64,000 nucleotides of DNA from Acuticoccus sediminis (lineage in GTDB: Bacteria; Pseudomonadota; Alphaproteobacteria; Rhizobiales; Amorphaceae). The position numbers and the translations under genes are program-made. Shown one piece after another: positions 1-8,768 of this stretch (positions are counted from its first letter, which is position 1; the number at the start of each line of letters is the position of its first letter). The notes below the pieces were generated by a model, which was not told the DNA's origin, ran no database searches, and saw nothing but the letters and a program-made list of their open reading frames with translations. Location: positions 620,001 to 684,000 of the forward strand of contig NZ_QHHQ01000002.1 of the NCBI RefSeq assembly GCF_003258595.1. Direction: 5' to 3'.

Positions 1-1
1 C

Positions 2-244
2 GACACGTTCGACGCGTCCGTCGCGGGCCTGGGGGGCTGCCCGTTCGCCGGTCACCGCGCCGCCGCGGGCAACGTGTGCAGCGAGGACCTTGCCTTCCTG
101 TGCGAGGAGATGGGCATCGAGACCGGCATCGACCTCGACGCGCTGTCCGAAGCGGCCCGGCTCGCCGAGCGCGTCGTGGGACACGCGCTGCCGGGGAGCG
201 TCATGAAGGCCGGGCGGCTCTCCGGCTACCGCAGCGCCGCCTGA
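2..244 (+). CDS. Hydroxymethylglutaryl-CoA lyase family protein, C-terminal fragment
   Basis: The window opens inside this gene; 80 C-terminal residues remain and the start lies upstream of base 1. The segment SVAGLGGCPFA followed by GNVCSEDL is the signature of the HMG-CoA lyase branch of the DRE-TIM metallolyases, where the Cys closes the active site. Members cleave 3-hydroxy-3-methylglutaryl-CoA to acetoacetate and acetyl-CoA in leucine breakdown; related enzymes act on other 3-hydroxyacyl-CoA esters. It converges on the flavin-reductase-like gene with only 15 bases between stops. The exact substrate cannot be read from this fragment. Confidence 0.85.
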   Translation, partial: DTFDASVAGLGGCPFAGHRAAAGNVCSEDLAFLCEEMGIETGIDLDALSEAARLAERVVGHALPGSVMKAGRLSGYRSAA

Positions 245-259
245 TCGGGACCGGCGGGG

Positions 260-928
260 TCAGTCGACCTTGCCGGCGCGCTCGCGCCACTCCTCGAGCG
301 ACATCCGCGGCATCGAGAAGCGCTGGCTCTGTGTGGAGTAGAGGCTCGCGAACAGCCGGCCCAGCGGTTTGTAGCGCTCGATGTCGATGTTGAACGTCTC
401 CGGGTCGACCATCCCCTCGCGAACGTGGACGCAGACGACCTCGCCCATCACGATGTTGCGTCGCGGCGAGAACTTGAGCGTCTGCACCTCGCGGCACTCG
501 AGCGCGATCGGGCTCTCCGCGATGCGCCCGGGCCGGACCATGCTGGACGGGGCGATCGACAGGTTCGCCGCCTCGATCTCGCTCTCCTCCGGCGGCAGGT
601 CGACGGCGCAGATGTTCATCTGTTCGGCGAGCGCGTCGTCGACGAGGTTGACCACGAACTCGCCGTCGCGGGCGATGTTGGTCGCGGTGTCCTTGTGCTC
701 ACCCGCCGCGTTCACCTGCAGGCCGAGCGCGACGATCGCCGGATCCTCCGACAGGACGTTGAAGAAGGAGTAGGGCGCGGCGTTGTGGTGGCCGGCGGCA
801 GAGAGCGTCACCACGAGCGCGATGGGTCGCGGGACGACCGCGCTCGACAGGAGCTTGTAGCGCTCCCGCGGGGTGAGGTCGGCGAGATCGAAGCGCATCG
901 TGGCGTCGGCGGTGGTCGTGTCGGTCAT
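260..928 (-). CDS. Flavin reductase-like (FMN-binding split-barrel) protein
   Basis: This 222-residue protein has the fold pattern of the flavin reductase-like domain (PF01613): the stretch SSAVVPRPIALV near residue 29, NAAPYSFFNVLSEDP near residue 49 and a GEFVVNLV strand near residue 90. Family members bind FMN; some reduce free flavin for a monooxygenase, many have no known reaction. A GAGG element precedes the ATG. It lies six bases after the stop of the amidohydrolase gene, so the two are one transcription unit; the enzyme may serve an oxygenase or a redox step on the same substrate (inference). The specific reaction is unknown. Confidence 0.8.
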   Translation of the reverse strand: MTDTTTADATMRFDLADLTPRERYKLLSSAVVPRPIALVVTLSAAGHHNAAPYSFFNVLSEDPAIVALGLQVNAAGEHKDTATNIARDGEFVVNLVDDALAEQMNICAVDLPPEESEIEAANLSIAPSSMVRPGRIAESPIALECREVQTLKFSPRRNIVMGEVVCVHVREGMVDPETFNIDIERYKPLGRLFASLYSTQSQRFSMPRMSLEEWRERAGKVD

Positions 929-934
929 CGCGCC

Positions 935-1876
935 TCAGGCGTAGAGGGTTGTGGGGGTGTCGACGAGGATCGCCTTGAGCGCCGCCGCGTCGCCCTCACA
1001 CCATGAGGCGAGGACATCGAGGAGGTCGGCGTCGTCCGGCATGATCCCGGCGTGGTTCGGGTGGGGCCAGTCGGTGCCCCAGACGAGCCGGGTCGGGCCG
1101 GCGGCGACGATCTTCGCCGCCATCGGCGCGACGTCCGGGTAGTGGGGCGCGTTGTTGGAGATGCGGTAGGCGCCGGAGATCTTGGCGTAGGCCTCGCCCG
1201 CGGCGAGCATCTCGCACAGCAGCGAGAAACCCGGGTCGTCCGCGCCGCGCGCCGCCTGGGTGCGGCCGAAGTGGTCGATGACGAAGGGGATCGGCAGCCG
1301 GGCGAGGTCCCCCCGCAGATCCGCCAGGAGCGCCGAATCCACCCAGAGCTGCGCGTGCCAGCCCATGTCCTTCACGCGCGCGGCCAGCGGGGCGAGGTGC
1401 TCGCGCCCGACGCCGCCGGAGAAGTGCGCGCCGCCGGTCTCGCGCATAAGGTTGATGCGGAAGCCCCGGACGCCGGCCTCGTGCATGTCGCGCAGCGCGG
1501 CGTCGGAGACGGTGCTGTCGATCACCGCGATGCCGCGCAGCCAGCCCGCTGCGGTGTCCGCCCCGTTCGCTTCCTTCAGGGCCTCGATCAGCAGGCGGTT
1601 GTCGGTGCCGTAGACGGTCGAGGTGACGAAGACGCCCTTTGCGAGCCCCAGCCGGTCGAGCAGGGCCCGGTAGTCGGCGAGCGTCGCCTCCGGGGCGACA
1701 TGGGTCGCGCTGTCGGCCGGCAGGTAGCGGTCGAGGGCGCCGAAGAGGTGGCAGTGGGCGTCCCATCCACCCGCCGGGATCGAAGCGTGCGGGCGCTTCG
1801 AGCTGGCGAGAGGCGGGGCGCAGAGCGGCTTGCCGTGGACGAGTCGGGGCGCGGGGGAGGCGCTGGCGGGGTCCAT
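935..1876 (-). CDS. Amidohydrolase-2 family protein, 2-pyrone-4,6-dicarboxylate hydrolase-like
   Basis: This is a TIM-barrel metal hydrolase of the COG3618/PF04909 type. It shows the N-terminal metal motif HCH (His41, His43), the later VIDHFGR segment and the C-terminal VWGTDWPHPNH segment with the catalytic Asp, as in LigI-type lactonases that open 2-pyrone-4,6-dicarboxylate. The substrate is probably a cyclic carboxylic acid lactone (inference from family). The ATG at 1876 gives 313 residues and has GAGGG upstream; an in-frame ATG at 1900 adds eight residues and cannot be excluded. It is transcribed away from the TAXI-TRAP operon, with a TGTATACA palindrome between them. Confidence 0.8.
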   Translation of the reverse strand: MDPASASPAPRLVHGKPLCAPPLASSKRPHASIPAGGWDAHCHLFGALDRYLPADSATHVAPEATLADYRALLDRLGLAKGVFVTSTVYGTDNRLLIEALKEANGADTAAGWLRGIAVIDSTVSDAALRDMHEAGVRGFRINLMRETGGAHFSGGVGREHLAPLAARVKDMGWHAQLWVDSALLADLRGDLARLPIPFVIDHFGRTQAARGADDPGFSLLCEMLAAGEAYAKISGAYRISNNAPHYPDVAPMAAKIVAAGPTRLVWGTDWPHPNHAGIMPDDADLLDVLASWCEGDAAALKAILVDTPTTLYA

Positions 1877-1919
1877 TGGAGGGCGACCCTCATTTTTCAT
1901 TGAAGTAATCTTGAACGAA

Positions 1920-1927
1920 TGTATACA
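1920..1927. promoter_or_regulatory. Candidate GntR operator, TGTATACA palindrome
   Basis: A perfect 8-base palindrome TGTATACA sits in the 119-base divergent region between the amidohydrolase and the TAXI-TRAP receptor. FCD-type GntR proteins commonly bind TTGTATACAA-like sites. Its complement reads CTGTATACATT, close to the TTGCATACA motif found before tcuA, MmgE, Ldh2 and the GntR gene in this window. Confidence 0.5.
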
Positions 1928-1995
1928 GTAGCATCCTGTTGCGCGCAAGCGTCGCCAGCACCGCCAGATCGTCGTAAATGCCAAGGGAGGAAACC

Positions 1996-2946
1996 ATGGC
2001 GACCACAACCAAAGCCCTGAAACGGCTGACCGGAGCGTTCGGGATAGCAGTCGTGGCGCTCGTGCCGCTGACGGCCTCGGCCCAGGAACGCATCACCATC
2101 GGGACGGGTTCGACGGGCGGCGTCTACTATCCGCTCGGCGGCGGCATGGCCGAGATCTTCTCCAAGACCATCGACGGCGTGTCCGCGTCAGCGGAGGTCA
2201 CCGGCGCCTCGATCGAGAACTCGCGCCGCGTCGGTTCGGGCGAGATGACGCTCGGCATCGGCAATGCCAACACGGTCTATTTCGCCAAGAACGGGGAGAA
2301 GCCGTTCCGCCAGGCGTGGCCGCTCGAGGCCGTCGCCGCGCTCTATCCGAGCACCATCCAGATCATCGTGCGCTCCGATTCCGGGATCGAGACCGTCGCC
2401 GACCTCGAGGGCAAGCGCGTGGCGGTCGGTCCTCCGGGCGGCTCCACCCGCGTCATGGCGGACGCCGTGTTCGAGGGCGCCGGGATCGACGTGCAGCGCG
2501 AGTACCTCGACTTCACCGAGGCGACCGAGGCGCTGAAGGACCGGAACCTCGACGCGTCCGTCGTGCTCGCCGCCTTTCCGACGCCGACGGTGATCGACCT
2601 CGCCACCACCGCCGACATCAAGGTCCTGCCGCTGGACGAGGACGTGCTCACCAAGACGCACGAAAAGTACCCCTACTACATCGCAGGGACCATCCCGGCG
2701 GGGACCTACGACGGCCAGGACGGCGACGTCGCGACGCTGAACATCTGGAACATCCTGTTCGTCAACGAGGCGACCGACGACGACCTCGTCTACCAGATGA
2801 CGAAGGCGCTGTTCGAGAACATCGCCGAGCTGCAGGCGATCCACCCGGCGGCCAAGCAGATCCAGCCCGAGACGGCCATCGAGACACCGATCGCCCTCTC
2901 GCCCGGCGCGGAGCGCTACTACCGCGAGGCCGGCGCCCTCGACTGA
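1996..2946 (+). CDS. TAXI-family TRAP transporter substrate-binding protein
   Basis: This 316-residue periplasmic receptor begins with a clear signal peptide (charged start, hydrophobic core, cleavage near TASAQ). It continues with ITIGTGSTGGVYYPLGGG, the mark of TAXI receptors (PF16868). It delivers a carboxylic acid to the fused permease encoded next. The ATG at 1996 is chosen because AAGGGAGG lies directly upstream; an in-frame ATG at 1978 is upstream of that ribosome site. The ligand is unknown, but the location in a tricarboxylate regulon suggests an organic acid. A strong hairpin follows the gene. Confidence 0.92.
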   Translation: MATTTKALKRLTGAFGIAVVALVPLTASAQERITIGTGSTGGVYYPLGGGMAEIFSKTIDGVSASAEVTGASIENSRRVGSGEMTLGIGNANTVYFAKNGEKPFRQAWPLEAVAALYPSTIQIIVRSDSGIETVADLEGKRVAVGPPGGSTRVMADAVFEGAGIDVQREYLDFTEATEALKDRNLDASVVLAAFPTPTVIDLATTADIKVLPLDEDVLTKTHEKYPYYIAGTIPAGTYDGQDGDVATLNIWNILFVNEATDDDLVYQMTKALFENIAELQAIHPAAKQIQPETAIETPIALSPGAERYYREAGALD

Positions 2947-2955
2947 CGTGAGCGC

Positions 2956-2978
2956 CCGGCGCGCAGCCTGCGCGCCGG
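2956..2978 (+). other. Intra-operon hairpin after the receptor gene
   Basis: CCGGCGCGCA pairs with TGCGCGCCGG across a three-base loop, and no T-run follows. It lies between the receptor and permease genes, where such stems often protect the receptor part of the mRNA and set a higher receptor-to-permease ratio (known for binding-protein operons; inferred here). Confidence 0.5.
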
Positions 2979-3044
2979 CGAAGCGCCTCGCCGCGAGCCG
3001 CGGCTCGTCGGACTCCCCGCATTGTATCAAAGTCTCATGAAGCG

Positions 3045-4979
3045 ATGACCCAAAGCATCTCGCCCGCCAGCACGCGGGCCGAAAGCGAACGTCTTCTGGC
3101 GGAGGATCCGGAGGCGGCGGCCGGCAGGGACCTGGGCGGACACGGTCCGCTCGCCCTGCGGCTCGTCGTCGGTATCGGCGTCGTCGCCTTCGCCCTGTTC
3201 CAGCTCTACACGGCCTATGTCGGCCCCTACACGGCGCTGCAGCAGCGGGTCGTCCACGTCTCGGGGCTGTGCGCGATCCTCTTCCTCGCCGTCGCCAAGG
3301 GGACGGGGCTGTGGCGGCGGATGGGTCTGATCGCGCTCGCGGTGCTGGTGTCGCTGCCCGCGCTCTACATCTGCCTCAACTATCAGGAGATCATCGAGAC
3401 GGCCGGCATCGTCACCGAGCGGCAGATGTGGCTCGGCGCCATCCTGATCGTCGCGGTTCTGGTGGCGACGCGCCTCGTCATCGGCTGGCCGCTGGTCATC
3501 ATCGCGCTCGTGGCGCTCGCCTACGCCGCGTTCGGCAACTATCTGCCCCCGCCGATCGGCCATTCGGGCTACTCGGTCGAGCGCATCGTCTCGCACCTCT
3601 TCCTGACGACGGAGGGCGTGCTGGGCACCCCGGTGGGCGCGTCGGCGACCTATATCGCCATCTTCGTCCTCTTCGGCGCCCTGTTGCAGACGACGGGGAT
3701 GGGCGACGTCTTCATCAACTTCGGCTACTCGCTGACGGGCCGGAAGGCCGGCGGACCGGCCTATGTGGCGGTGATCTCGTCGGCCCTCTTCGGCTCGATC
3801 AACGGAAGCGCTGTCGCCAACGTCGCCAGCACCGGGACCTTCACGATCCCGCTGATGATCCGCACGGGCTACAAGCCGCAGACCGCCGCCGCGATCGAGG
3901 CGGCCGCGTCCTCCGGCGGGCAGATCATGCCGCCGATCATGGGCGCGGCGGCGTTCCTCATGGTCTCGTTCACAGGCATCCCGTATGTCGAGATCATCGG
4001 CCACGCGCTGGTGCCGGCGCTCCTTTATTTCGGCGCGGTCTTCGCGGCGGTGCAGCTCCATGCGGCCAAGAACGGCGTGCGCGCGGTGGCGGCCGAGGAC
4101 GTCCCGAACTTCCGCCACCTCCTGGTCACCAGCGGCTACATGCTGCTGCCGATCCCGATCCTGCTCTACTTCCTGCTCGACGGTTACACGCCCTACCGCG
4201 CCGGCTTCTATGCGATCGTTGCCGCGCTCGTGCTGTCGCTCTTCGCGCGCCGGTCCTGGCCGACGCCGCAGCGCCTGTTCGACACGTGCCGCGCCGCGGT
4301 GAACGGCATCCTGCCGGTGGCGACGGCCTGCGCCTGCGCCGGCATCGTCATCGGCATCCTGACCCTGACCGGGCTGGGGCTGAAGCTGTCCGGTCTCATC
4401 GTCGACGCCAGCGGCGGGTCGCTGTTCGTGGCGCTGTGCCTGACGGCGATCACCTCGATCGTCCTCGGCATGGGCCTGCCGACGGTCGGCGTCTACCTTC
4501 TCCTCGCCGTCCTCGTCGCGCCGGCGCTGACCGAGATGGGCGTGCCGCTGATCGCCGCGCACCTCTTCATCTTCTACTACGGCCTCGTCTCGGCGATCAC
4601 GCCGCCGGTGGCGCTGGCGGCCTATGCGGCGGCGGCGATTGCGAAGTCGAAGCCGCTGGAGACGTCCGTCGAGGCGTTCCTGATGGGGCTCGCCAAGGTG
4701 ATCGTGCCGTTCATCTTCGTCTACGGCCCGCAGATCCTGCTGATAGGTACGCCCTTCGAGATCGCCATCGCGATCGTCTCCAGCTTCGTCGGCGTCTATG
4801 CGCTGTCGATCGCGACGACGGGGTGGTGGCAGGGCCCGCTTCCGGCATGGCGCCGTGTGGTGGTCTGCGCCGGCTCGGTGCTGATGATGATGCCCGGCAT
4901 CTGGACGGACCTCGTCGCCATCCCGGTGATCCTCGCGCCGCTCTACCTTCTGCGGCCGGACAGGCGGCAGCCGGCATGA
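3045..4979 (+). CDS. TRAP transporter fused permease (DctQ-DctM, TAXI type)
   Basis: This 644-residue multi-helix membrane protein has the length and layout of fused TRAP permeases that work with TAXI receptors. A cytoplasmic N-terminal tail is followed by a small-subunit-like bundle and then a large DctM-like part (PF06808). The DctM signature is visible as INGSAVANVASTGTFTIPLM around residue 255 and the GLPTVGVYLLLA helix near residue 480. It should drive Na+- or H+-coupled uptake in the inner membrane. The following Ldh2 gene starts in an ATGA overlap, so transport and the first oxidation are probably translated together. Confidence 0.92.
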   Translation: MTQSISPASTRAESERLLAEDPEAAAGRDLGGHGPLALRLVVGIGVVAFALFQLYTAYVGPYTALQQRVVHVSGLCAILFLAVAKGTGLWRRMGLIALAVLVSLPALYICLNYQEIIETAGIVTERQMWLGAILIVAVLVATRLVIGWPLVIIALVALAYAAFGNYLPPPIGHSGYSVERIVSHLFLTTEGVLGTPVGASATYIAIFVLFGALLQTTGMGDVFINFGYSLTGRKAGGPAYVAVISSALFGSINGSAVANVASTGTFTIPLMIRTGYKPQTAAAIEAAASSGGQIMPPIMGAAAFLMVSFTGIPYVEIIGHALVPALLYFGAVFAAVQLHAAKNGVRAVAAEDVPNFRHLLVTSGYMLLPIPILLYFLLDGYTPYRAGFYAIVAALVLSLFARRSWPTPQRLFDTCRAAVNGILPVATACACAGIVIGILTLTGLGLKLSGLIVDASGGSLFVALCLTAITSIVLGMGLPTVGVYLLLAVLVAPALTEMGVPLIAAHLFIFYYGLVSAITPPVALAAYAAAAIAKSKPLETSVEAFLMGLAKVIVPFIFVYGPQILLIGTPFEIAIAIVSSFVGVYALSIATTGWWQGPLPAWRRVVVCAGSVLMMMPGIWTDLVAIPVILAPLYLLRPDRRQPA

Positions 4980-5968
4980 GCACGATGACACCGGAGGCGC
5001 TGGATGCGCTCGCCGTGCGGGCGCTCCGGGCGAACGGCGCGCCGGCGGACATCGCGGCGACGGTCGCCTCGGTGCTGGTGGAGGCGGACGTCCGCGGCGT
5101 CGCCTCCCACGGGGTGGCCCGGCTGCCGAACTATATCGCGCGGGCGCGGGCGGGCCTCGTGGACGCCGCGGCCACCGCCGAGATCGTGACCGACGCGGGT
5201 GGCCTCGTCGTGCTGGACGGGCGCAACGGCTATGGGCCGACGGCGGCCGCGCGGGCGGTGGAGATCGCCGCCGAGCGTGCCGCGGCGCACGGCGTCGCCT
5301 GGGTCTCGGTCCGCCGCTCCAATCATTTCGGGCTCGCGGCCGCCTACTCCCGCTGGCTGGCGCGGGCGGGGTGCGCGGCGATCGTCCTGTCGAACGCGCC
5401 ACCGGCGATGGCGGCGTTCGGCGGCAAGCGTCCGGTGCTGGGCACCAACCCGATCTCCATGGCGGTCCCCGGCGCCGAGCCGCCGGTGACGCTCGACATG
5501 GCGACCACCGTCGTCGCCCGCGGCAAGATCCGCCGCGCGGCGGCCGAGGGCGCTCCCATCGCCGAGAGCCTCGCGCTCGACGCCGACGGGCACCCGACGA
5601 CGGACGCCGGAGCCGCGCTCGACGGGACGTTGGCGCCGATCGGCGGTCCGAAGGGCTACGGTCTGGCCCTGATGATCGAGCTGATGACGGGCTTCCTCGC
5701 CGGGGGCGCGGCCTCCACCGAGCTCGGCGAATCGAGCGACTTCTCCGGCGAGGCCGGCACGTGCTTCACCTTCATCGCCGCCCGGACCGACCATGTCCGT
5801 CAGCCCGAGGCACGGCTCGCAGAGATCGTCGCCATGGTGCGCGGATCGGGCGAACCGGGCGAGGTGCTGATGCCCGGCGAGATCGAGGACCGCCGCGCCG
5901 AGGCGAGCATGCGCGACGGTCTCGCCATCCCCGCGAAGGTCCTCGCCGAGATCGAGGCGCTGCTCTAG
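4976..5968 (+). CDS. Ldh2/malate-lactate dehydrogenase family oxidoreductase
   Basis: This 330-residue NAD(P)-dependent 2-hydroxyacid (or imine) dehydrogenase belongs to the Ldh_2 family (PF02615). It shows the family motifs ASHGVARLP (His45), the catalytic region RRSNHFG (His117), VLGTNPISMAVP, and GGPKGYGLALMIELMTG. Known members oxidise malate, L-lactate, ureidoglycolate, sulfolactate or similar. It overlaps the permease stop by four bases. A long reading frame exists upstream in the same frame, but the ATG at 4976 begins the conserved domain. A strong terminator follows at 6042-6071. Confidence 0.88.
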   Translation: MSTMTPEALDALAVRALRANGAPADIAATVASVLVEADVRGVASHGVARLPNYIARARAGLVDAAATAEIVTDAGGLVVLDGRNGYGPTAAARAVEIAAERAAAHGVAWVSVRRSNHFGLAAAYSRWLARAGCAAIVLSNAPPAMAAFGGKRPVLGTNPISMAVPGAEPPVTLDMATTVVARGKIRRAAAEGAPIAESLALDADGHPTTDAGAALDGTLAPIGGPKGYGLALMIELMTGFLAGGAASTELGESSDFSGEAGTCFTFIAARTDHVRQPEARLAEIVAMVRGSGEPGEVLMPGEIEDRRAEASMRDGLAIPAKVLAEIEALL

Positions 5969-6041
5969 CCGCCCGTCCCGCCGCCGTTCGGGCGTGCGGT
6001 CCGCCATCGAAGCGACGTACCGAGGTCGCTCCAGGCATGAA

Positions 6042-6071
6042 AAAAGCCCGCCTTCGAAGGCGGGCTTTTTG
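6042..6071. terminator. Bidirectional Rho-independent terminator
   Basis: A-tract, AAAGCCCGCCTTCGAAGGCGGGCTTT-type stem and T-tract form a near-perfect symmetrical hairpin between the convergent Ldh2 and tcuB genes. The A-run on one side and T-run on the other let it stop transcription from both directions. Confidence 0.95.
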
Positions 6072-6076
6072 GTGTG

Positions 6077-7240
6077 TCAGGCGGCGCGGCGGACCGGTGG
6101 GGCGGGTTCCGGCCTGGCGGGAGCGCCATGGGCCATGCGCTGCTCGTGAGCGTGGCGCACGAGGGCTGCCGTCCGGTAGAGGCCGTGGACGAACTTCGAG
6201 TAGGGGAGCGTCAGGAAGAAGGCGAAGACGACGCCGAGATGAAGGGCGAGCATCACGCCCATCGCCGGCGTCGAGCGCAGGGCGAGAAGGAGGAGCCCCG
6301 TGGCGCTGGTCGCCACCAGCATCAGGATGAAGGCCGTCCCCATGTCGCGCGAGCCGCGCCCGCTGCTGGGGCTGGCGATCGCCGGGTCGCGGCGGGCGCG
6401 CGTTGCCAGCAGCCCGAGCGGGCCGACGACCAGGCCGATACCCCCCGCCGTGCCGAGCAGGACCACCGGGTGCCACAGCGGGTAGGGCGCCTCGACGCCG
6501 GCATAGTGGAACAGCGTCGCGAGGGACGTCGACGCGAAGCACAGCATGAAGCCGTAGAAGGTGAAGTGGTGGTAGAGGCGGCGCTTCTCTTCCGGGCGGT
6601 CGTCCTCGTTCATGCAGCCCATGCCGCCGCCGTCGAGGTACCGCAGCGTCGCCGCGTCGTGGAAGGCGCGGCCGAGCGCGGCGAGCGACAGGCCGGAGAC
6701 CGGTCCACCCGCGCGCCAGAACTTACGCACGCTGAGCGCTGTCGCGAGGATCGCGAAGAGGAACGCGCCGCCGAAGATCAGCGCCATCGCGTTGTGCGGC
6801 ATGATCCGGTAGAACGCGCCCTCGCCGACATGGGTGGCGAACAGCACCGCCGGGTCCTTCCAGGCCATGAACCCGCCGATGAAGACCGCGACGAAGAGCG
6901 CCGCCAGCGTCGCCAGCCACACCCCGTTGCGCTCGAAGATCGGGCCGAGCGCGCCCGGCCACGCGTAGCGTGCGTAGGTCTCCTCGCGCAGGCCCGCCAT
7001 CGCCTGCGGCAGGTTGATCGCCAGCTCGTGCGGGGGGGCGTACTGGCAGTCGTAGTAGCAGGCGCCGCAGTTGTGGCAGAGGTTGGAGAGGTAATCGAGC
7101 TCTCCGGACGTGAACGTGCGCCGCAGCTCCATCGCCGGGAAGACGGCGCACAGGCCCTCGCAGTAGCGGCAGGCGTTGCAGACGACGAGATCGCGCTCGA
7201 CCTCCGCGGCGTAGGCCGAGAGCGGATCAGTTGCGGACAT
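6077..7240 (-). CDS. tcuB: Tricarballylate utilization protein TcuB (CitB-like electron transfer)
   Basis: TcuB is the membrane-bound iron-sulfur partner that reoxidises the flavin of TcuA and passes electrons to the respiratory chain. The 387-residue protein has two ferredoxin-like clusters at the N-terminus (Cys21-24-27-31 and Cys55-58-61-65), then about six membrane helices with histidines that may ligate haem. Length and order match the family. Its start lies inside the end of tcuA (14-base overlap), so the two are translationally coupled. The gene ends next to a bidirectional terminator. Confidence 0.92.
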   Translation of the reverse strand: MSATDPLSAYAAEVERDLVVCNACRYCEGLCAVFPAMELRRTFTSGELDYLSNLCHNCGACYYDCQYAPPHELAINLPQAMAGLREETYARYAWPGALGPIFERNGVWLATLAALFVAVFIGGFMAWKDPAVLFATHVGEGAFYRIMPHNAMALIFGGAFLFAILATALSVRKFWRAGGPVSGLSLAALGRAFHDAATLRYLDGGGMGCMNEDDRPEEKRRLYHHFTFYGFMLCFASTSLATLFHYAGVEAPYPLWHPVVLLGTAGGIGLVVGPLGLLATRARRDPAIASPSSGRGSRDMGTAFILMLVATSATGLLLLALRSTPAMGVMLALHLGVVFAFFLTLPYSKFVHGLYRTAALVRHAHEQRMAHGAPARPEPAPPVRRAA

Positions 7241-8651
7241 AGCTTGAGACTCCGTGCCCCGCGATCCGGCCGAACACGCTGCCGATGGTCATGCCGATTC
7301 CGGCGAGGTAGCCCTCGCCGAGGATGTTGCCGGCCATGATCTCGCCGGCGGCGAACATGTTGGGGGCGGGTTTGCCGTCGTTCATCAGCATGCGCCCGTG
7401 GGCGTCGATGCGGATACCGAGGTAAGTGAAGGTGATGCCCGGACGCAGCGAGTAGGCGTAGTAGGGCGGCGTGTCGATCGGGCGGGCCCAGTGGCTCTTG
7501 GGCGGTGTCAGCCCTTCGGTGCGGCAGTCGTCGTGGACGGTGTGGTCGAACGTGCCGCCGGTGCAGGCCGCGTTGAAGGCGGCGACGGTCTCGGCGACCT
7601 TCGCCGGGTCGACGCCGATGGTGCGCGACAGCGCCTCCAGCGTGTCCGCCTTCTCCGGCGGGTAGACCGAGGGCATGAACGAGTTGATCGATTTGGAATC
7701 GATGAGGACGTAGCCGACCTGGTCCGGCTGCGCCGCGACGAGACGGCCCCAGATCGCATAGCGCTTCGGCCAGAAATCCTCGCCCTCGTCGTAGAAGCGC
7801 TCGCCGTCGGCGTTGACGACGATGCCGAAGGGGACGCAGTCGAGCCGGGTGACGATGCCGCCGTCGAACTTCGGCGCCCGCCCGTCGATGGCGACCGCGT
7901 GGCACTGCTTCGGGTCGCCGACCGGGGCGAACCCCTTGTCCATCAGGAGGCGCAGGACCGAGCCCGTGTTGTAGGGCGTGCCGCGGATGAGGAAGTTCCG
8001 CGCCGCCGGGCCCCAGGCTTCCTCCAGCCAGTCGATGTTCGCCTCGAACCCCCCGGCGGCGGCGACGAAGCCGCGGGCCTTCACCGTCCGCTCGCCGTCA
8101 GCCGTCCGGACGGTGGCGCCGGTGAAGTAGCCTTCCTCCATCGCGACGTCGGTCAGCTCGGTATCGTAGAGCACCGTGACGCCGAGGTCCTCGGCCGTCT
8201 GGTAGAGGGCGTTGAGCATCGAGCGGCCGCCGCCGAGGAAGAAGGCGTTGGTCCGCCCGAGCGACAGCGTGCCGCCGAGCGAGGGCTGGAACCGCACCCC
8301 CTGCGCCCAGAGGAAATCCCAAAGCTCCTTGGACTTCTCGAGCGTCATCATCGCGAGGTCGACGTCGGTGTTGCCCTTGGTGACGCGTTCGAGGTCGTTC
8401 CAGAATTCCTCGACCGGGTACGGGCCGGTGAGGGTGCCGTTGGCTTCGTCGTGGGCGACGCGCATGTTGCGGGTGTGGCGCGTGTTGCCGCCGCGCCAGG
8501 CTTTCGGAGCCTTCTCGACGACGAGGACGCTCGCGCCGTTGCGCGCCGCCGTGATGGCCGCGCAAAGGGCGGCGTTGCCACCACCGGCGATCAGCACATC
8601 GGTGGTGATTTCGTTGCCGATGGCGATGTCGGGAGAGGGCATGAAATCCAT
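7227..8651 (-). CDS. tcuA: FAD-dependent tricarballylate dehydrogenase TcuA
   Basis: This fumarate-reductase-type flavoprotein of 474 residues is predicted to oxidise tricarballylate to cis-aconitate. An N-terminal FAD fold (VLIAGGGNAALCAAI, residues 19-33) is followed by the cap domain and the C-terminal segment GEIMAGNILGEGYLAGIGM that closes the FAD site. The substrate assignment rests on the paired TcuB. The ATG at 8651 is preferred since AAGGA lies upstream; other in-frame ATGs lie at 8693 and 8642. The usual tcuC permease is absent; TctABC or the TAXI-TRAP may replace it. A TTGCATACAAT motif lies 33 bases upstream. Confidence 0.88.
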   Translation of the reverse strand: MDFMPSPDIAIGNEITTDVLIAGGGNAALCAAITAARNGASVLVVEKAPKAWRGGNTRHTRNMRVAHDEANGTLTGPYPVEEFWNDLERVTKGNTDVDLAMMTLEKSKELWDFLWAQGVRFQPSLGGTLSLGRTNAFFLGGGRSMLNALYQTAEDLGVTVLYDTELTDVAMEEGYFTGATVRTADGERTVKARGFVAAAGGFEANIDWLEEAWGPAARNFLIRGTPYNTGSVLRLLMDKGFAPVGDPKQCHAVAIDGRAPKFDGGIVTRLDCVPFGIVVNADGERFYDEGEDFWPKRYAIWGRLVAAQPDQVGYVLIDSKSINSFMPSVYPPEKADTLEALSRTIGVDPAKVAETVAAFNAACTGGTFDHTVHDDCRTEGLTPPKSHWARPIDTPPYYAYSLRPGITFTYLGIRIDAHGRMLMNDGKPAPNMFAAGEIMAGNILGEGYLAGIGMTIGSVFGRIAGHGVSSYVRN

Positions 8652-8683
8652 TGCGTCGTGTCCTTGGGCACCAATAAATACCC

Positions 8684-8694
8684 TTGCATACAAT
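8684..8694. promoter_or_regulatory. Candidate GntR operator TTGCATACAAT before tcuA
   Basis: The motif TTGCATACAAT lies 33 bases before the tcuA start, where it would overlap the promoter. The core TTGCATAC is identical to the sites before the MmgE gene (13185), the second Ldh2 gene (29850, reverse) and the GntR gene (30692, reverse). Confidence 0.6.
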
Positions 8695-8768
8695 CGTGGT
8701 CAACGTCGCAGCCGTCCCGCCGACCGCTTTTCGCGTCCGTTGGCGCAGCCTTCCGGCTTCGCGGGGTG

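Noticed and set aside
3027-5402. A very long open frame (791 codons) on the minus strand opposite the TRAP fused permease
   Set aside because: Its product is Arg/Asp/His-rich and repetitive, typical of an antisense shadow in GC-rich DNA; the plus-strand permease is clearly real.
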